A stretch of 64,000 nt of DNA, taken from the NCBI RefSeq assembly GCF_007830455.1, contig NZ_VLLB01000002.1, forward strand, positions 248,001 through 312,000, given 5' to 3'. Both the position numbers and the translations under genes were made by a program. The notes beneath the pieces were generated by a model, which saw nothing but the letters and a program-made list of their open reading frames with translations, had not been told where the DNA came from and did not search any database. Origin of the DNA: Pseudoduganella lurida (lineage in GTDB: Bacteria > Pseudomonadota > Gammaproteobacteria > Burkholderiales > Burkholderiaceae_D). Positions 54,134 through 62,534 of this stretch are shown here, one piece after another. The stretch's first letter is position 1. Each line of letters begins with the position of its first letter.

Positions 54134-55588
54134 CTACGGCAACGCGAACCGCGGTGGCGGCAGCGTGATTTCCGTGGGCAGCCCCGCCATGCTGCCCGTG
54201 CGCAGGAAGCGGTACACCGCCTCCTTCACGGCCGGCGCTTCCCGCAGGAGATAGAAGGGTCCGTCATGCCCGCCCCGGTGGACGACGATCGCATGGCCGT
54301 TCGGGAAGTACGGCAGCTGGGCGAGCGCGTTGTCGACAGGCGTGGACGTATCCCAGTCGCCATGCACCAGCAGCACGGGAATCGGCGACGGGGTCATCGT
54401 GCGGAAGTCGTCGCCCATGTCGGGCGTCGGCCAGGCGTCCGCCGCGGCGAGATAGGGCTCGAAGCCGCCGGTGCCGGTCCACGCCGCCGCAGGATCGCTG
54501 CGCAGCTGGCGCAGCCGCCCCGGCGTGATGCCCAGGCTCGTGTCGATCAGGGGACCGATGAGCTTTACCGGCTGCGCCGCGCGGTCATGCAGCACCGCGC
54601 CGGCCCATGCCTCATAGCGGCCCTGGTACAGCGCCAGCACGAACGCGGGCCAGGCCTCCGGCGCCGCGGCCCGATCGAGCAGGTCGGCGCGAAAATCCTC
54701 GACACCCAGCACGACCTCCCGGCCGTGCACACGCACGGTGACCGGCGCACTTGCCAGCCGGTCGCGCACGGCCGCAGCCGCCGCCATCAAGCCGCCCGTG
54801 GGCAGGAAAGGCCGCAGGGATGGATCCCGGTCCGCGTCCGCCGCGATCCGCCGCAACGTGGCCAGCAGGGGCGACGGCATGTCATAGCCGTAGTCGAGCG
54901 GCTCCACGGCGGACAGCACGGCGCGCGCCACGATGCGCGGATGCGCGCGCATCACGGCCAGGCTCCACTGCGAACCGAAGCTGCTGCCGAACAGCGCGAT
55001 GCGCTCGTAGCCGAGGGCGCGGCGGACATCGTCCACGTCGTCCGCGCAGGCGCGGATCGTGTAGCCGGCAAGGTCCTTGCCGGGATGCGCTGCGACGGCA
55101 AGGCGTGCCAGGGCGATGGCGGCCGCGGCATCCGCCCCTGCCGTGCGCGGCCGGTCGAGCGGCAGTGCCGGCGCCGCGACCTCGAGCCGCTCGCCGCGCA
55201 GCGTGTAGCCGCGCTGTTCGACGATGACCAGATCCGCCACCGCACCATACGTCAGCCACGACTTCAGCCGGCCGCGCGCCGCCGAGTCCGTGCCATCCGG
55301 GGCATCGAGTACCGCCAGGCCGGGACCGCCGGGCAGCCAGAACACGGGCGGCGCGTCCGTCGGCACGCGCGCGCGGATGCGGGCGAAGCCGACGCCGATC
55401 AGGCGACTGCCCGCCACTGCGCGGTTTTCGGGTACCAGGATCGTGCCGATTTCATAGGGGATGACGCTGCCGTCGTCCGCCGTAACGGCGCCCTGTTCGA
55501 TCATGACGTCACCGGCGCGGGGCGCCGCGCATGCCGCCGCGGCAAGAAACCACGCGCAGCCGAACCAGGCTGACAGCCATCTGCTCAT
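54134..55588 (-). CDS. Alpha/beta hydrolase, TAP-like / proline-iminopeptidase type, exported
   Basis: A 484-residue protein with signal peptide (WFLAAAACAAPRA). Motifs: PVFWLPGGPGLAVL (oxyanion), LVIVEQRGY, IALFGSSFGSQWSLAVM (Ser nucleophile), VLLVHGDWDTSTPVDNA (Asp) and HRGGHDGPFYL (His). The C-terminal TAP-like domain is seen in secreted tripeptidyl aminopeptidases. ATG 55588 has GAGGAGG upstream. Substrate probably peptides. Confidence 0.88.
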   Translation of the reverse strand: MSRWLSAWFGCAWFLAAAACAAPRAGDVMIEQGAVTADDGSVIPYEIGTILVPENRAVAGSRLIGVGFARIRARVPTDAPPVFWLPGGPGLAVLDAPDGTDSAARGRLKSWLTYGAVADLVIVEQRGYTLRGERLEVAAPALPLDRPRTAGADAAAAIALARLAVAAHPGKDLAGYTIRACADDVDDVRRALGYERIALFGSSFGSQWSLAVMRAHPRIVARAVLSAVEPLDYGYDMPSPLLATLRRIAADADRDPSLRPFLPTGGLMAAAAAVRDRLASAPVTVRVHGREVVLGVEDFRADLLDRAAAPEAWPAFVLALYQGRYEAWAGAVLHDRAAQPVKLIGPLIDTSLGITPGRLRQLRSDPAAAWTGTGGFEPYLAAADAWPTPDMGDDFRTMTPSPIPVLLVHGDWDTSTPVDNALAQLPYFPNGHAIVVHRGGHDGPFYLLREAPAVKEAVYRFLRTGSMAGLPTEITLPPPRFALP

Positions 55589-55696
55589 GCCACCACCTCC
55601 TCGCGCCAAGGTTACCGGCGGATGGTGACTGCCGGTCGATGCCGTACTGTAGCGTGCGGCAAGCGAGGCGGCAAGCGAGGTGCAATACGGCGCGGC

Positions 55697-56524
55697 TCAG
55701 GCGGCCAGCAGCGCCGCCACGGCGGGCAGCACCTGCTGCGCCGGCAGCGCCAGTTTCAGCCCGATCAGCTCGTCGGCGCGCGTCTTGCCCGCATTGACGG
55801 CAGCGATCGGCTTGCCCGCTTCGGCGGCCAGCTTGCAGAAGCGGAACCCCGAAAACACCATCAGCGACGAGCCGACCACGAGCAGCGCATCGGCCTCGTC
55901 CATCCATGCCAGCGCCTCCCGCGTCCGCTCGGCCGGAATATTGTCGCCGAAGAAAACGACGTCCGGCTGCAGCACGCCGCCGCACACCTCGCACGCGGGC
56001 ACCACGAACTCGTGCAGGGCTTCCGGCTCCAGCTGGGCATCGCCATCCGGCAGCGGCCGGGCCAGCACATTGGCCAGCGCCGGATTGTCGCGTAGCAGCC
56101 GCTGCTGCAGCGCGCCGCGATGCTGGCGGCGCTGGCAGGCCAGGCAGCGCACCGTGTGGATATTGCCGTGCAGCTCGATCAGGCGCGCACTGCCGGCGCG
56201 CTGGTGCAGCCCGTCGACGTTCTGCGTGATCATCTGGCCGACGTGTCCCGCCGCTTCCAGCCGCGCCAGCGCCACGTGGCCGTCGTTCGGCGCGGCCTGC
56301 GCCAGCGTGGGCCAGCCCACCATGCTGCGCGCCCAGTAGCGGCGGCGCAGCGCATCGCTGCTGCGGAACTCCGGTCCCTGGATCGGCGGCTTGCCGTGGC
56401 GGACGCCTTCCTCGTCGCGGTAGCCGGGAATGCCGGAAGCGGTGGACAACCCCGCCCCGGTCAGCACGAGCACGTTGCGGTGGCGGTCGAGGAAGTCGGC
56501 GAGCTGGTCGATCTGTGGGGTCAT
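55697..56524 (-). CDS. NAD-dependent protein deacylase (sirtuin)
   Basis: A 275-residue Sir2 protein: LTGAGLSTASGIPGYRDEEG, TQNVDGLHQRAG, catalytic His in IELHGNIHTVRC, four zinc Cys (CLAC and CEVC), and VVGSSLMVFSGFRF. The sequence fits the class II (SIRT4-like) group common in proteobacteria. It stands 107 bp divergent from the sigma factor operon. Confidence 0.92.
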   Translation of the reverse strand: MTPQIDQLADFLDRHRNVLVLTGAGLSTASGIPGYRDEEGVRHGKPPIQGPEFRSSDALRRRYWARSMVGWPTLAQAAPNDGHVALARLEAAGHVGQMITQNVDGLHQRAGSARLIELHGNIHTVRCLACQRRQHRGALQQRLLRDNPALANVLARPLPDGDAQLEPEALHEFVVPACEVCGGVLQPDVVFFGDNIPAERTREALAWMDEADALLVVGSSLMVFSGFRFCKLAAEAGKPIAAVNAGKTRADELIGLKLALPAQQVLPAVAALLAA

Positions 56525-56557
56525 GGCCGCATCCTACACCCGGCCCGGCCGGCGCGC

Positions 56558-56589
56558 TTGAACCGCCCTGCCGGAAGCGGGAATATACG
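56558..56589 (+). promoter_or_regulatory. Possible promoter of the ECF sigma operon
   Basis: TTGAACC followed after about 20 bp by TATACGG, 43 bp before the sigma factor ATG. The spacing is long for sigma-70; it could be an autoregulated ECF promoter. Weak. Confidence 0.25.
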
Positions 56590-56631
56590 GTGCACACCAC
56601 CGACCATCACCGGCTGTCACGGGAGAACCGC

Positions 56632-57231
56632 ATGCAGCAGACGATCACGGGCGCCCCGCCAGCCCGCGCGGCCCGGCCGGCCAGCACTGCCGACGCGGAA
56701 GAAGCGCGCCTGCTGGTGCAGGTCGCGGCCGGCAACCGCCACGCCTTCGAACGGCTGTACCGGGGCTATTTCCCGCGCCTGGCGCGTTTCCTGGGCCGCA
56801 TGACGCCGTCCGCGCCGCTGGTCGAGGAGCTCATCAACGACACGATGCTGGTCGTGTGGCGCCGCGCCGACAGCTTTGATGGCAGCAGCAAGGTCTCGAC
56901 GTGGGTGTTCGGCATCGCCTGGCGCAAGGCCCGCAAGGCGCTCTCGGTCCGGGAGCTGCCCGCCGGCGACGACCCGGACCAGCAGGCCGACCCGCAGCCC
57001 GCGCCGGAGCTGCGCATGGCAGCGGCGGAACTGGCGCAGCGCCTGGCCGCCGCGGTGGAGCGCCTGCCCTGGCCGCAGCGGATGGTGGTGGTGCTGACCT
57101 ATTTCCACGACATGGATTACGCGGAGATCGCTGCCGTGGCGGACTGCCCCGTCAACACGGTCAAGACCCGCATGTTCCACGCGCGGCGGCGGCTGAAGGC
57201 GCTGCTGGCCGGCGAGGAGGACGACAGATGA
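56632..57231 (+). CDS. ECF-type RNA polymerase sigma factor
   Basis: A 199-residue sigma factor. Region 2 spans about 25-95 (HAFERLYRGYFPRLARFLGR, LVEELINDTMLVVWRRADSFDGSSKVSTWVFGIAWRKA) and region 4 about 135-190 (LPWPQRMVVVLTYFHDMDYAEIAAVADCPVNTVKTRMFHARRRL). ATG 56632 has GGGAG upstream; the frame is open further up without a site. Its stop overlaps the anti-sigma ATG (ATGA). It likely controls its own operon, which includes a subtilisin-like peptidase. Confidence 0.93.
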   Translation: MQQTITGAPPARAARPASTADAEEARLLVQVAAGNRHAFERLYRGYFPRLARFLGRMTPSAPLVEELINDTMLVVWRRADSFDGSSKVSTWVFGIAWRKARKALSVRELPAGDDPDQQADPQPAPELRMAAAELAQRLAAAVERLPWPQRMVVVLTYFHDMDYAEIAAVADCPVNTVKTRMFHARRRLKALLAGEEDDR

Positions 57232-57845
57232 ACGCCTACACCGACAACGACAACCCGCACGCCGCAGTGGCACCGCTGCTGCCCTGGCATGCGGCCGGCC
57301 AGCTCGAGGAACCGGCGGCGACACAGGTGCGCGAGCACCTCGCCACCTGCGCCGCCTGCCGCGCCGACCTGGCCTGGGAGCGGCAGTTGCGTGCGGCAGC
57401 CGGCCGGGCCGCCCCGCCCCCGGTCTGCGCGGATGCGGACGCGGCACTGGCCCGCCTGCTTCCCAGGCTGGAACCCGCCCCCGCTTCGCTGCTGGCGTCC
57501 CTGGTGGCGTGGCTTTCCCGCCCGCCGGTAGTGCCGGCAGCGCTGGCGGCAACGATCGCCGCGCTGTGCCTGGCGTTGTCGCTCGACCGCCCGCCCGATT
57601 ACCACGCGCTGGGTCCTCTGGCGCCGCCGGCCGATGCCACGGTGATGTTCCGCCCCGATACCGGCGCCGCTGAAGTGCGGCGCATCCTGGCAGCGACGGG
57701 CGCCGGCACGGTGCATGGCCCGACGGTGGCTGGCGCCTACGTGCTGCGGCTCGGCCCCGAACGGCGCGCGGCGGCCCTGGCGCGGCTGCGCGCGGAACCG
57801 GCCGTGCTGCTGGCCGAACCGCTGGGGGCGGGAGTGCCGCCGTGA
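57228..57845 (+). CDS. Zinc-finger anti-sigma factor with prodomain-like periplasmic part
   Basis: A 205-residue membrane protein. The cytoplasmic zf-HC2 motif is H37-x3-C41-x2-C44 (EHLATCAAC). One membrane helix lies at about 101-119 (VVPAALAATIAALCLALSL). The periplasmic part (120-205) contains AGAYVLRLGPERRAAALAR then EPAVLLAEPL, which resembles the I9-like prodomain of the next gene product (CYVLEVPLGVSPERAAALL then DPRVAWVQRV). It should hold the sigma factor inactive until a signal. The gene overlaps both neighbours by four bases. The prodomain likeness is my reading of the two sequences. Confidence 0.88.
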   Translation: MNAYTDNDNPHAAVAPLLPWHAAGQLEEPAATQVREHLATCAACRADLAWERQLRAAAGRAAPPPVCADADAALARLLPRLEPAPASLLASLVAWLSRPPVVPAALAATIAALCLALSLDRPPDYHALGPLAPPADATVMFRPDTGAAEVRRILAATGAGTVHGPTVAGAYVLRLGPERRAAALARLRAEPAVLLAEPLGAGVPP

Positions 57846-59071
57846 GAGTCCCGGCGCTGCTGGTATCGGCACTCTGCGCGATAGCCTGCGTTGGGCCCGC
57901 CAGTGGGGAGGCGCTGACACGGCCCCTGGCACAGGCGCAGGTCCAGGCCAGCGAGCCGGCGCCCCGCCTGCTGCTGATGCTGCGCCTGCCGCCGCCCCAC
58001 TTCCGTCCCGACCTGGCCTACGGCGGCCGCTATGGCGACGATGGCGGCAGCGCGGCGCGGCGCCGCATCGCCGCCGACCTGGCTCGCGGCCACGGCCTCG
58101 TGCTGAAGGACGGCTGGCCGATGCCGGCAGTCGGCATCGACTGCTACGTGCTGGAAGTGCCGCTGGGCGTGTCGCCCGAACGCGCGGCCGCGCTGCTGGA
58201 CCGCGATCCCCGCGTGGCGTGGGTGCAGCGCGTGCAGCGGTTTTCCGGCATGGCGGTGGCCATCGGGGATCCCCTCTACCCGGCGCAGCCCGGCGCGCGG
58301 CTGTGGCACGTGGCCGAACTGCACCGCAAGGTGACCGGCCGCGGCGTGGTGGTAGCCGTGATCGACAGCGCCGTCGACCGCAGCCACCCGGACCTGGCGG
58401 GACAGGTGGTCGATGCGCAGGACTTCGTGGGCAACGGCGCGCAGGCGGAAGCCCATGGCACGGCGGTGGCCGGCATCATCGCGGCGCGGGGCGGCAATGG
58501 TGCCGGCATCGTCGGCGTGGCGCCCGGTGCCCGGCTGCTCGGGCTGCGCGCCTGCTGGCAGCAGGCTGCGGAAACGCGCTGCGACACGTTCACGCTGGCC
58601 AAGGCCCTCCACTACGCGCTGCTGCACCCGCCACGGGTGATCAACCTGTCGGTCGGCGGCCCGCAGGACCGCCTGCTGGCCACCCTGCTCGATGCCGCGC
58701 TGGCCCGCGGCATCACCGTGGTGGGCGCGGCCGATGCACTGGGGACCTCCCCCTTCCCCGCCAGCCACCCGGGCGTACTGGCCGTCGCCGCGGTGGAGGA
58801 TCCGCCCACGCCGGGGGCCGCTCCGCTGCGCGCGCCGGGCCGCGACATCCCGGCGCCGCTGCCCGGTGCGCGCTGGGGCTTCGTGTCCGGCAGTTCCTTT
58901 GCCGCCGCCCATGTCGCCGGACTGGCTGCGCTGGCCGCGCAATTGCAACCGAAACCGCCCCTGCACCCCGCCACCCTGCCGAACACTGCTACCATCGATG
59001 CATGTGCCACCATCGCCCGCATCTCGGGCGCCTGTGCCTGCTCATGCATGTCCGACGCATCGCAACCCTGA
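57842..59071 (+). CDS. S8 family subtilisin-like serine peptidase, atypical oxyanion site
   Basis: A 409-residue exported protein (signal about 1-22). A prodomain-like segment lies at about 85-135. The peptidase domain has Asp175 (AVIDSAVDRSHPDL), His205 (EAHGTAVAGII) and Ser352 (SGSSFAAAHVAG). The segment normally reading AAGN, which gives the oxyanion-hole Asn, reads AADA (residues 296-299), so activity may be low. The C-terminus is Cys-rich (ACATIARISGACACSC). GTG start overlaps the anti-sigma stop (GTGA). Likely a target or sensor of the sigma circuit. Confidence 0.88.
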   Translation: MRVPALLVSALCAIACVGPASGEALTRPLAQAQVQASEPAPRLLLMLRLPPPHFRPDLAYGGRYGDDGGSAARRRIAADLARGHGLVLKDGWPMPAVGIDCYVLEVPLGVSPERAAALLDRDPRVAWVQRVQRFSGMAVAIGDPLYPAQPGARLWHVAELHRKVTGRGVVVAVIDSAVDRSHPDLAGQVVDAQDFVGNGAQAEAHGTAVAGIIAARGGNGAGIVGVAPGARLLGLRACWQQAAETRCDTFTLAKALHYALLHPPRVINLSVGGPQDRLLATLLDAALARGITVVGAADALGTSPFPASHPGVLAVAAVEDPPTPGAAPLRAPGRDIPAPLPGARWGFVSGSSFAAAHVAGLAALAAQLQPKPPLHPATLPNTATIDACATIARISGACACSCMSDASQP

Positions 59072-59757
59072 CACTGCTTGCCTGCACCGCGCTGCTGGCC
59101 GGCACTGCACACGCGCAATGGTCCGGGAGCGCGGCCCTGACGTCTTCCTACCGCCTGCGCGGGATCGACCTGAGCGAAGGCGGCCCTTCCGTGCAGGGCG
59201 GCGTGGCCTACGATGCAGCAGACGGCTGGTATGCCGGCGGCTTCGCGGCCCGTACCCACGTGGACGGTGCCACCGGTGCCCAGCTGCTCGTGTACGGCGG
59301 CCGCGCGCAACGCCTGGCCGATGGTTTTGCCTGGGACGCAGGCATCAGCGCCAGCCACGCGACGCGCGGCGGCTATGGCAGCTACCAGGAGCTGTACGCA
59401 GGCCTGTCCCGCAGCGGTGCGGCAGGCAGCGCCGGCCTGCGCGTGGCCTGGTCGCCCCGCTATCGGCCGGGTGACGCGCGCATTGTGTACCTGCAGCTGG
59501 AGGCCAGCCGGGCACTGGGTCGCGACCTCGATGCATTCCTGCGCGGCGGCATCCTCACCACGCTGTCCGGCACGCCGCCACCCGAACGCAGCGACTGGCG
59601 CGCCGGCATCTCGGCGCGGTTCGGCAGCGCGCGCGTGCAGCTGGCCTATGAACACACGCAGCGCCGCGGCTTCGACTACGGCGGCAGTCACGACTACGCC
59701 CATGCCAGCCGCGGCACGCCGCATGCGTTCATCGCATCGATCGGCACCGCCTTCTGA
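59044..59757 (+). CDS. TorF family putative outer membrane porin (TIGR02001-like)
   Basis: A 237-residue protein with signal peptide (LLACTALLAGTAHA). WSGSAALTSSYRLRGIDLSEGGPSVQGGVAYDAADGWYAGGFAA is the family start; amphipathic strands follow to a C-terminal Phe (IASIGTAF). ATG 59044 lies 28 bp inside the peptidase gene, so it is the fourth gene of the overlapping sigma operon. Function unknown. Confidence 0.85.
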   Translation: MHVRRIATLTLLACTALLAGTAHAQWSGSAALTSSYRLRGIDLSEGGPSVQGGVAYDAADGWYAGGFAARTHVDGATGAQLLVYGGRAQRLADGFAWDAGISASHATRGGYGSYQELYAGLSRSGAAGSAGLRVAWSPRYRPGDARIVYLQLEASRALGRDLDAFLRGGILTTLSGTPPPERSDWRAGISARFGSARVQLAYEHTQRRGFDYGGSHDYAHASRGTPHAFIASIGTAF

Positions 59758-59808
59758 ACCTTTCCGGCGCGCGCCGGCATACACGGTCCCGCACACCTGG
59801 AGGGGATC

Positions 59809-60921
59809 ATGAACACGCTCATGGAGACAAACAACAATGGCATGCCGGCCAGGCTGGGCCGGCTGCTCGCCATCGCCCTGTTGCTGCTGGGCGCCGGCTG
59901 CGGCGGCGGTGGCTCGGATACGCCGGTGATCGCCGCACCGCCGCCACCAGCCGCCACCCACTACATCGCCACGAAACTGGTGGGCGACGCGCCCGGTGCC
60001 GCCCACGCTGATCCGAACCTCGTCAATGCCTGGGGCATCGCGTTCAATCCGAACGGCTTCGTGTGGGTCAGCGCGGGCGGCACCGACAAATCCACGCTGT
60101 ACGACGGCCTAGGCGTGCCGCAGACGCTGGTGGTGGGCACGCCGCCGGAACCGACCGGCATCGTGTTCAACGGCACGCAGGACTTCAGGGTGACGCAGAA
60201 TGGCCTGGGCGGCGCCAGTCCCTTCCTCTTCGCCACCGAGAGCGGGCGGATCGCTGGCTGGTCGCCCGGCGTCAATCGCACCGTGGCCATCGAAGCGTAT
60301 GACGGCAGCGGGCGGAATGCCGTCTACAAGGGACTGGCCATCGGTGCCGTGGCCGGGGCGAACTATCTGTATGCGACGGACTTCCGCAACAACGCGATCG
60401 ACGTGTTCGACGGCACCTTCACGAAAATCACGCCGGCCGGCACGTTCCGCGACGCGTCGATCCCCGCCGGTTATGCACCCTTCGGCATCCAGGCGATCGG
60501 CGACCGGCTGTACGTGACGTACGCGAAGCGCGAAGCGAGCGGTGACGACGACGAGGCGGGCGCCGGCTTCGGCTATGTCTCGGTGTTCGACATGCGCGGC
60601 AACCTGGTGCGCTCGCTGGTGGCCGGCGGGGCACTGAATGCGCCGTGGGGGCTGGCCCTGGCCCCGGCGGACTTCGGCACCTTTGCCGGCAAACTGCTTG
60701 TGGCGAACTTCGGCGACGGCCGCATCAATGCCTACGATGCCGCCACCGGCGCCCCGGCAGGACCGTTGACGCAGACCGACGGCACGCCGATCGTCATCGA
60801 CGGCCTGTGGGGCATCGCCTTCGGCAATGGCCTGAACGGGCAGCCGAAGAACACGCTGTTCTTCACCGCCGGCCCGGACGACGAGGCGCACGGCCTGTAT
60901 GGCCGCATCGACGTGCGCTGA
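59809..60921 (+). CDS. TIGR03118 family beta-propeller lipoprotein
   Basis: A 370-residue protein. The lipobox is LLLGAGCGGGGSD. The mature part repeats propeller-type strands: DPNLVNAWGIAFNPNGFVWVSAGGTDKSTLYDG, PTGIVFNGTQDFRV, NYLYATDFRNNAIDVFDGTF, LNAPWGLALAPADFGTFAGKLLVANFGDGRINAYD and IDGLWGIAFGNG. This pattern defines TIGR03118. Function unknown; carbohydrate or quinone binding is possible from the fold. It stands alone, 15 bp from the convergent gene. Confidence 0.88.
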   Translation: MNTLMETNNNGMPARLGRLLAIALLLLGAGCGGGGSDTPVIAAPPPPAATHYIATKLVGDAPGAAHADPNLVNAWGIAFNPNGFVWVSAGGTDKSTLYDGLGVPQTLVVGTPPEPTGIVFNGTQDFRVTQNGLGGASPFLFATESGRIAGWSPGVNRTVAIEAYDGSGRNAVYKGLAIGAVAGANYLYATDFRNNAIDVFDGTFTKITPAGTFRDASIPAGYAPFGIQAIGDRLYVTYAKREASGDDDEAGAGFGYVSVFDMRGNLVRSLVAGGALNAPWGLALAPADFGTFAGKLLVANFGDGRINAYDAATGAPAGPLTQTDGTPIVIDGLWGIAFGNGLNGQPKNTLFFTAGPDDEAHGLYGRIDVR

Positions 60922-60936
60922 AGCCTCGTAAAAAAA

Positions 60937-62079
60937 TCAGTCGCCGCGGAAGCGCAGCGTGTTGATCAGCGTGTTGGTGGTGTCGATGTCCGTCAGCGCC
61001 TCGCCGGAGATGCGCAGCAGGCTGCGTTCGCGTACCCGGATCAAGCCGTCGATCAGCTGCGCTGCCGGCAGCGCCGAGGTGGCGATTTCGGCCGGCTGCA
61101 CATCCGCGTAGCTGCCGTAGTTCTGCTCCAGCGCGGCCAGCGCAGCCTGCGCGGCGGCGGCATCGAGGCGGCGCGGCGGCTGGTTGCCGTCGCCGCCCGG
61201 GGCTTCTTCCAGCTGGTGCACCAGCGTGTCGAAGTTCATCGATGCCAGCTGCTGGCGCGTCTGCAGGTAGAACTCGCGCGCCTTGCCCTGCAGGCCGCGC
61301 GCATCGAAATTGCCCAGTGCCTCGCGGCCCGCCGGTCCGCCGGCACGGAGCAGGAAGGTCGTCGCGCGTGCGAAGGTATCGGCATCGGCCGTGTTCAACA
61401 GGGCGGCCACGGCCGGCACGCTGTCCGGCGAGCCGACCCACATCAGCAGCTCCAGCGCGCGGTGGACGGCTTGCGGATCGTGCAGCAGCCCGGCCAGGTG
61501 CCGTTCGGCCAGCGCGCCATACTGGCCATACAGGTAGATGCAGACGGAGGTTTCGTCCACCGTGTAGCCATGCTGCGGCAGGAATACGGTCACATGGCCG
61601 CGCAGGAACACCTGGTCCATCAGCTTGAACAGGCGCGGATCGCGGTCGGCCGCACTGGCATGCACGAAGCGGAACAGCTGGTCCTGCTGCGTCTGCGGCA
61701 CGATGCCGACCGGGTCGAGCGCCAGCAACGCCTGCAGCGACAGGGCGCGGTCCGCCGCCGTGCCCTGCACGCGCAGGAAGTGCCCCAGCTCCAGCAGGAG
61801 GTACTGGTTCGGCTGCGCCTTCTTCAGCTCCGCCGCCAGTTCGCGGCGCAGCACGGGCAGTGCCGCCGCCTTGTTGTTGCCCAGCCAGCGCCAGGCATTA
61901 TCGAGTTCCTTGCGCCCCTGCTGGACATCCGCCGCGGCCGATGTCGCCGGCAGGTTGCGCAGTTGCGCCAGTTTCGCCAGCGTGTCGTCTTCCGGTGCCG
62001 CCGCTGCCGGCGTCGACATCATCCCGGCCACGGCCAGCGCACACCACCAGCCCACTGCCCACTTCTTCGCTACTGCCAT
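60937..62079 (-). CDS. Exported helical-repeat protein of unknown function
   Basis: A 380-residue protein with signal peptide (LAVAGMMSTPAAAA). The body consists of helical pairs like HEAT or TPR repeats (AKLAQLRNLPATSAAADVQQGRKELDNAW; HRALELLMWVGSPDSVPAVAALLN). ATG 62079 has AAGGAA upstream. It is the last gene of the NfeD-SPFH-DUF4259 unit. I do not recognise the family. Confidence 0.75.
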   Translation of the reverse strand: MAVAKKWAVGWWCALAVAGMMSTPAAAAPEDDTLAKLAQLRNLPATSAAADVQQGRKELDNAWRWLGNNKAAALPVLRRELAAELKKAQPNQYLLLELGHFLRVQGTAADRALSLQALLALDPVGIVPQTQQDQLFRFVHASAADRDPRLFKLMDQVFLRGHVTVFLPQHGYTVDETSVCIYLYGQYGALAERHLAGLLHDPQAVHRALELLMWVGSPDSVPAVAALLNTADADTFARATTFLLRAGGPAGREALGNFDARGLQGKAREFYLQTRQQLASMNFDTLVHQLEEAPGGDGNQPPRRLDAAAAQAALAALEQNYGSYADVQPAEIATSALPAAQLIDGLIRVRERSLLRISGEALTDIDTTNTLINTLRFRGD

Positions 62080-62098
62080 CTGGTTCCTTGCTCTGCTG

Positions 62099-62524
62099 TT
62101 ACCCGGCCCGGCGCAGGCGCGCCACCTGGTCTTCCACCGTGGCGCGCCAGCTGTCGTAATGCTCGCTATCCTGCCACAGCTCGCGCAGTTCGGAGCGCTC
62201 GCCAAGCACCAACTCCAGCACGCGGCCCGCCTTCTCCACCAAGTCGGTACGCGACTTGTATTTCGGCCGCACGACGGCGACCCATTCGTCGATGCCTGCG
62301 CTGTCCTCGTCGGCCGCGCCGCCCCGCCCTTCCAGCCGCAGCAGCGTTTCGACGGCGGCAAGCCCTTCGGCACCGAACGGCGCTTCCAGGTAGTCCGCGT
62401 GATCGGGCGACAGCACGTTGTCGAGCGTGTCGGCGATGAAGTACAGATCGTTCGATTCGTGCAGGTCCTGCGCCCAGTCCTGCGCGAAGTCGTTGCCGTA
62501 GGGTCCGGTGGCCCAGGTGCCCAT
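62099..62524 (-). CDS. DUF4259 domain-containing protein
   Basis: A 141-residue acidic soluble protein. The motif MGTWATGPYGNDFAQDWAQDL is the DUF4259 signature. It begins 10 bp after the SPFH stop, so is co-transcribed with it. Function unknown. Confidence 0.87.
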   Translation of the reverse strand: MGTWATGPYGNDFAQDWAQDLHESNDLYFIADTLDNVLSPDHADYLEAPFGAEGLAAVETLLRLEGRGGAADEDSAGIDEWVAVVRPKYKSRTDLVEKAGRVLELVLGERSELRELWQDSEHYDSWRATVEDQVARLRRAG

Positions 62525-62534
62525 GCTGTTCTCC

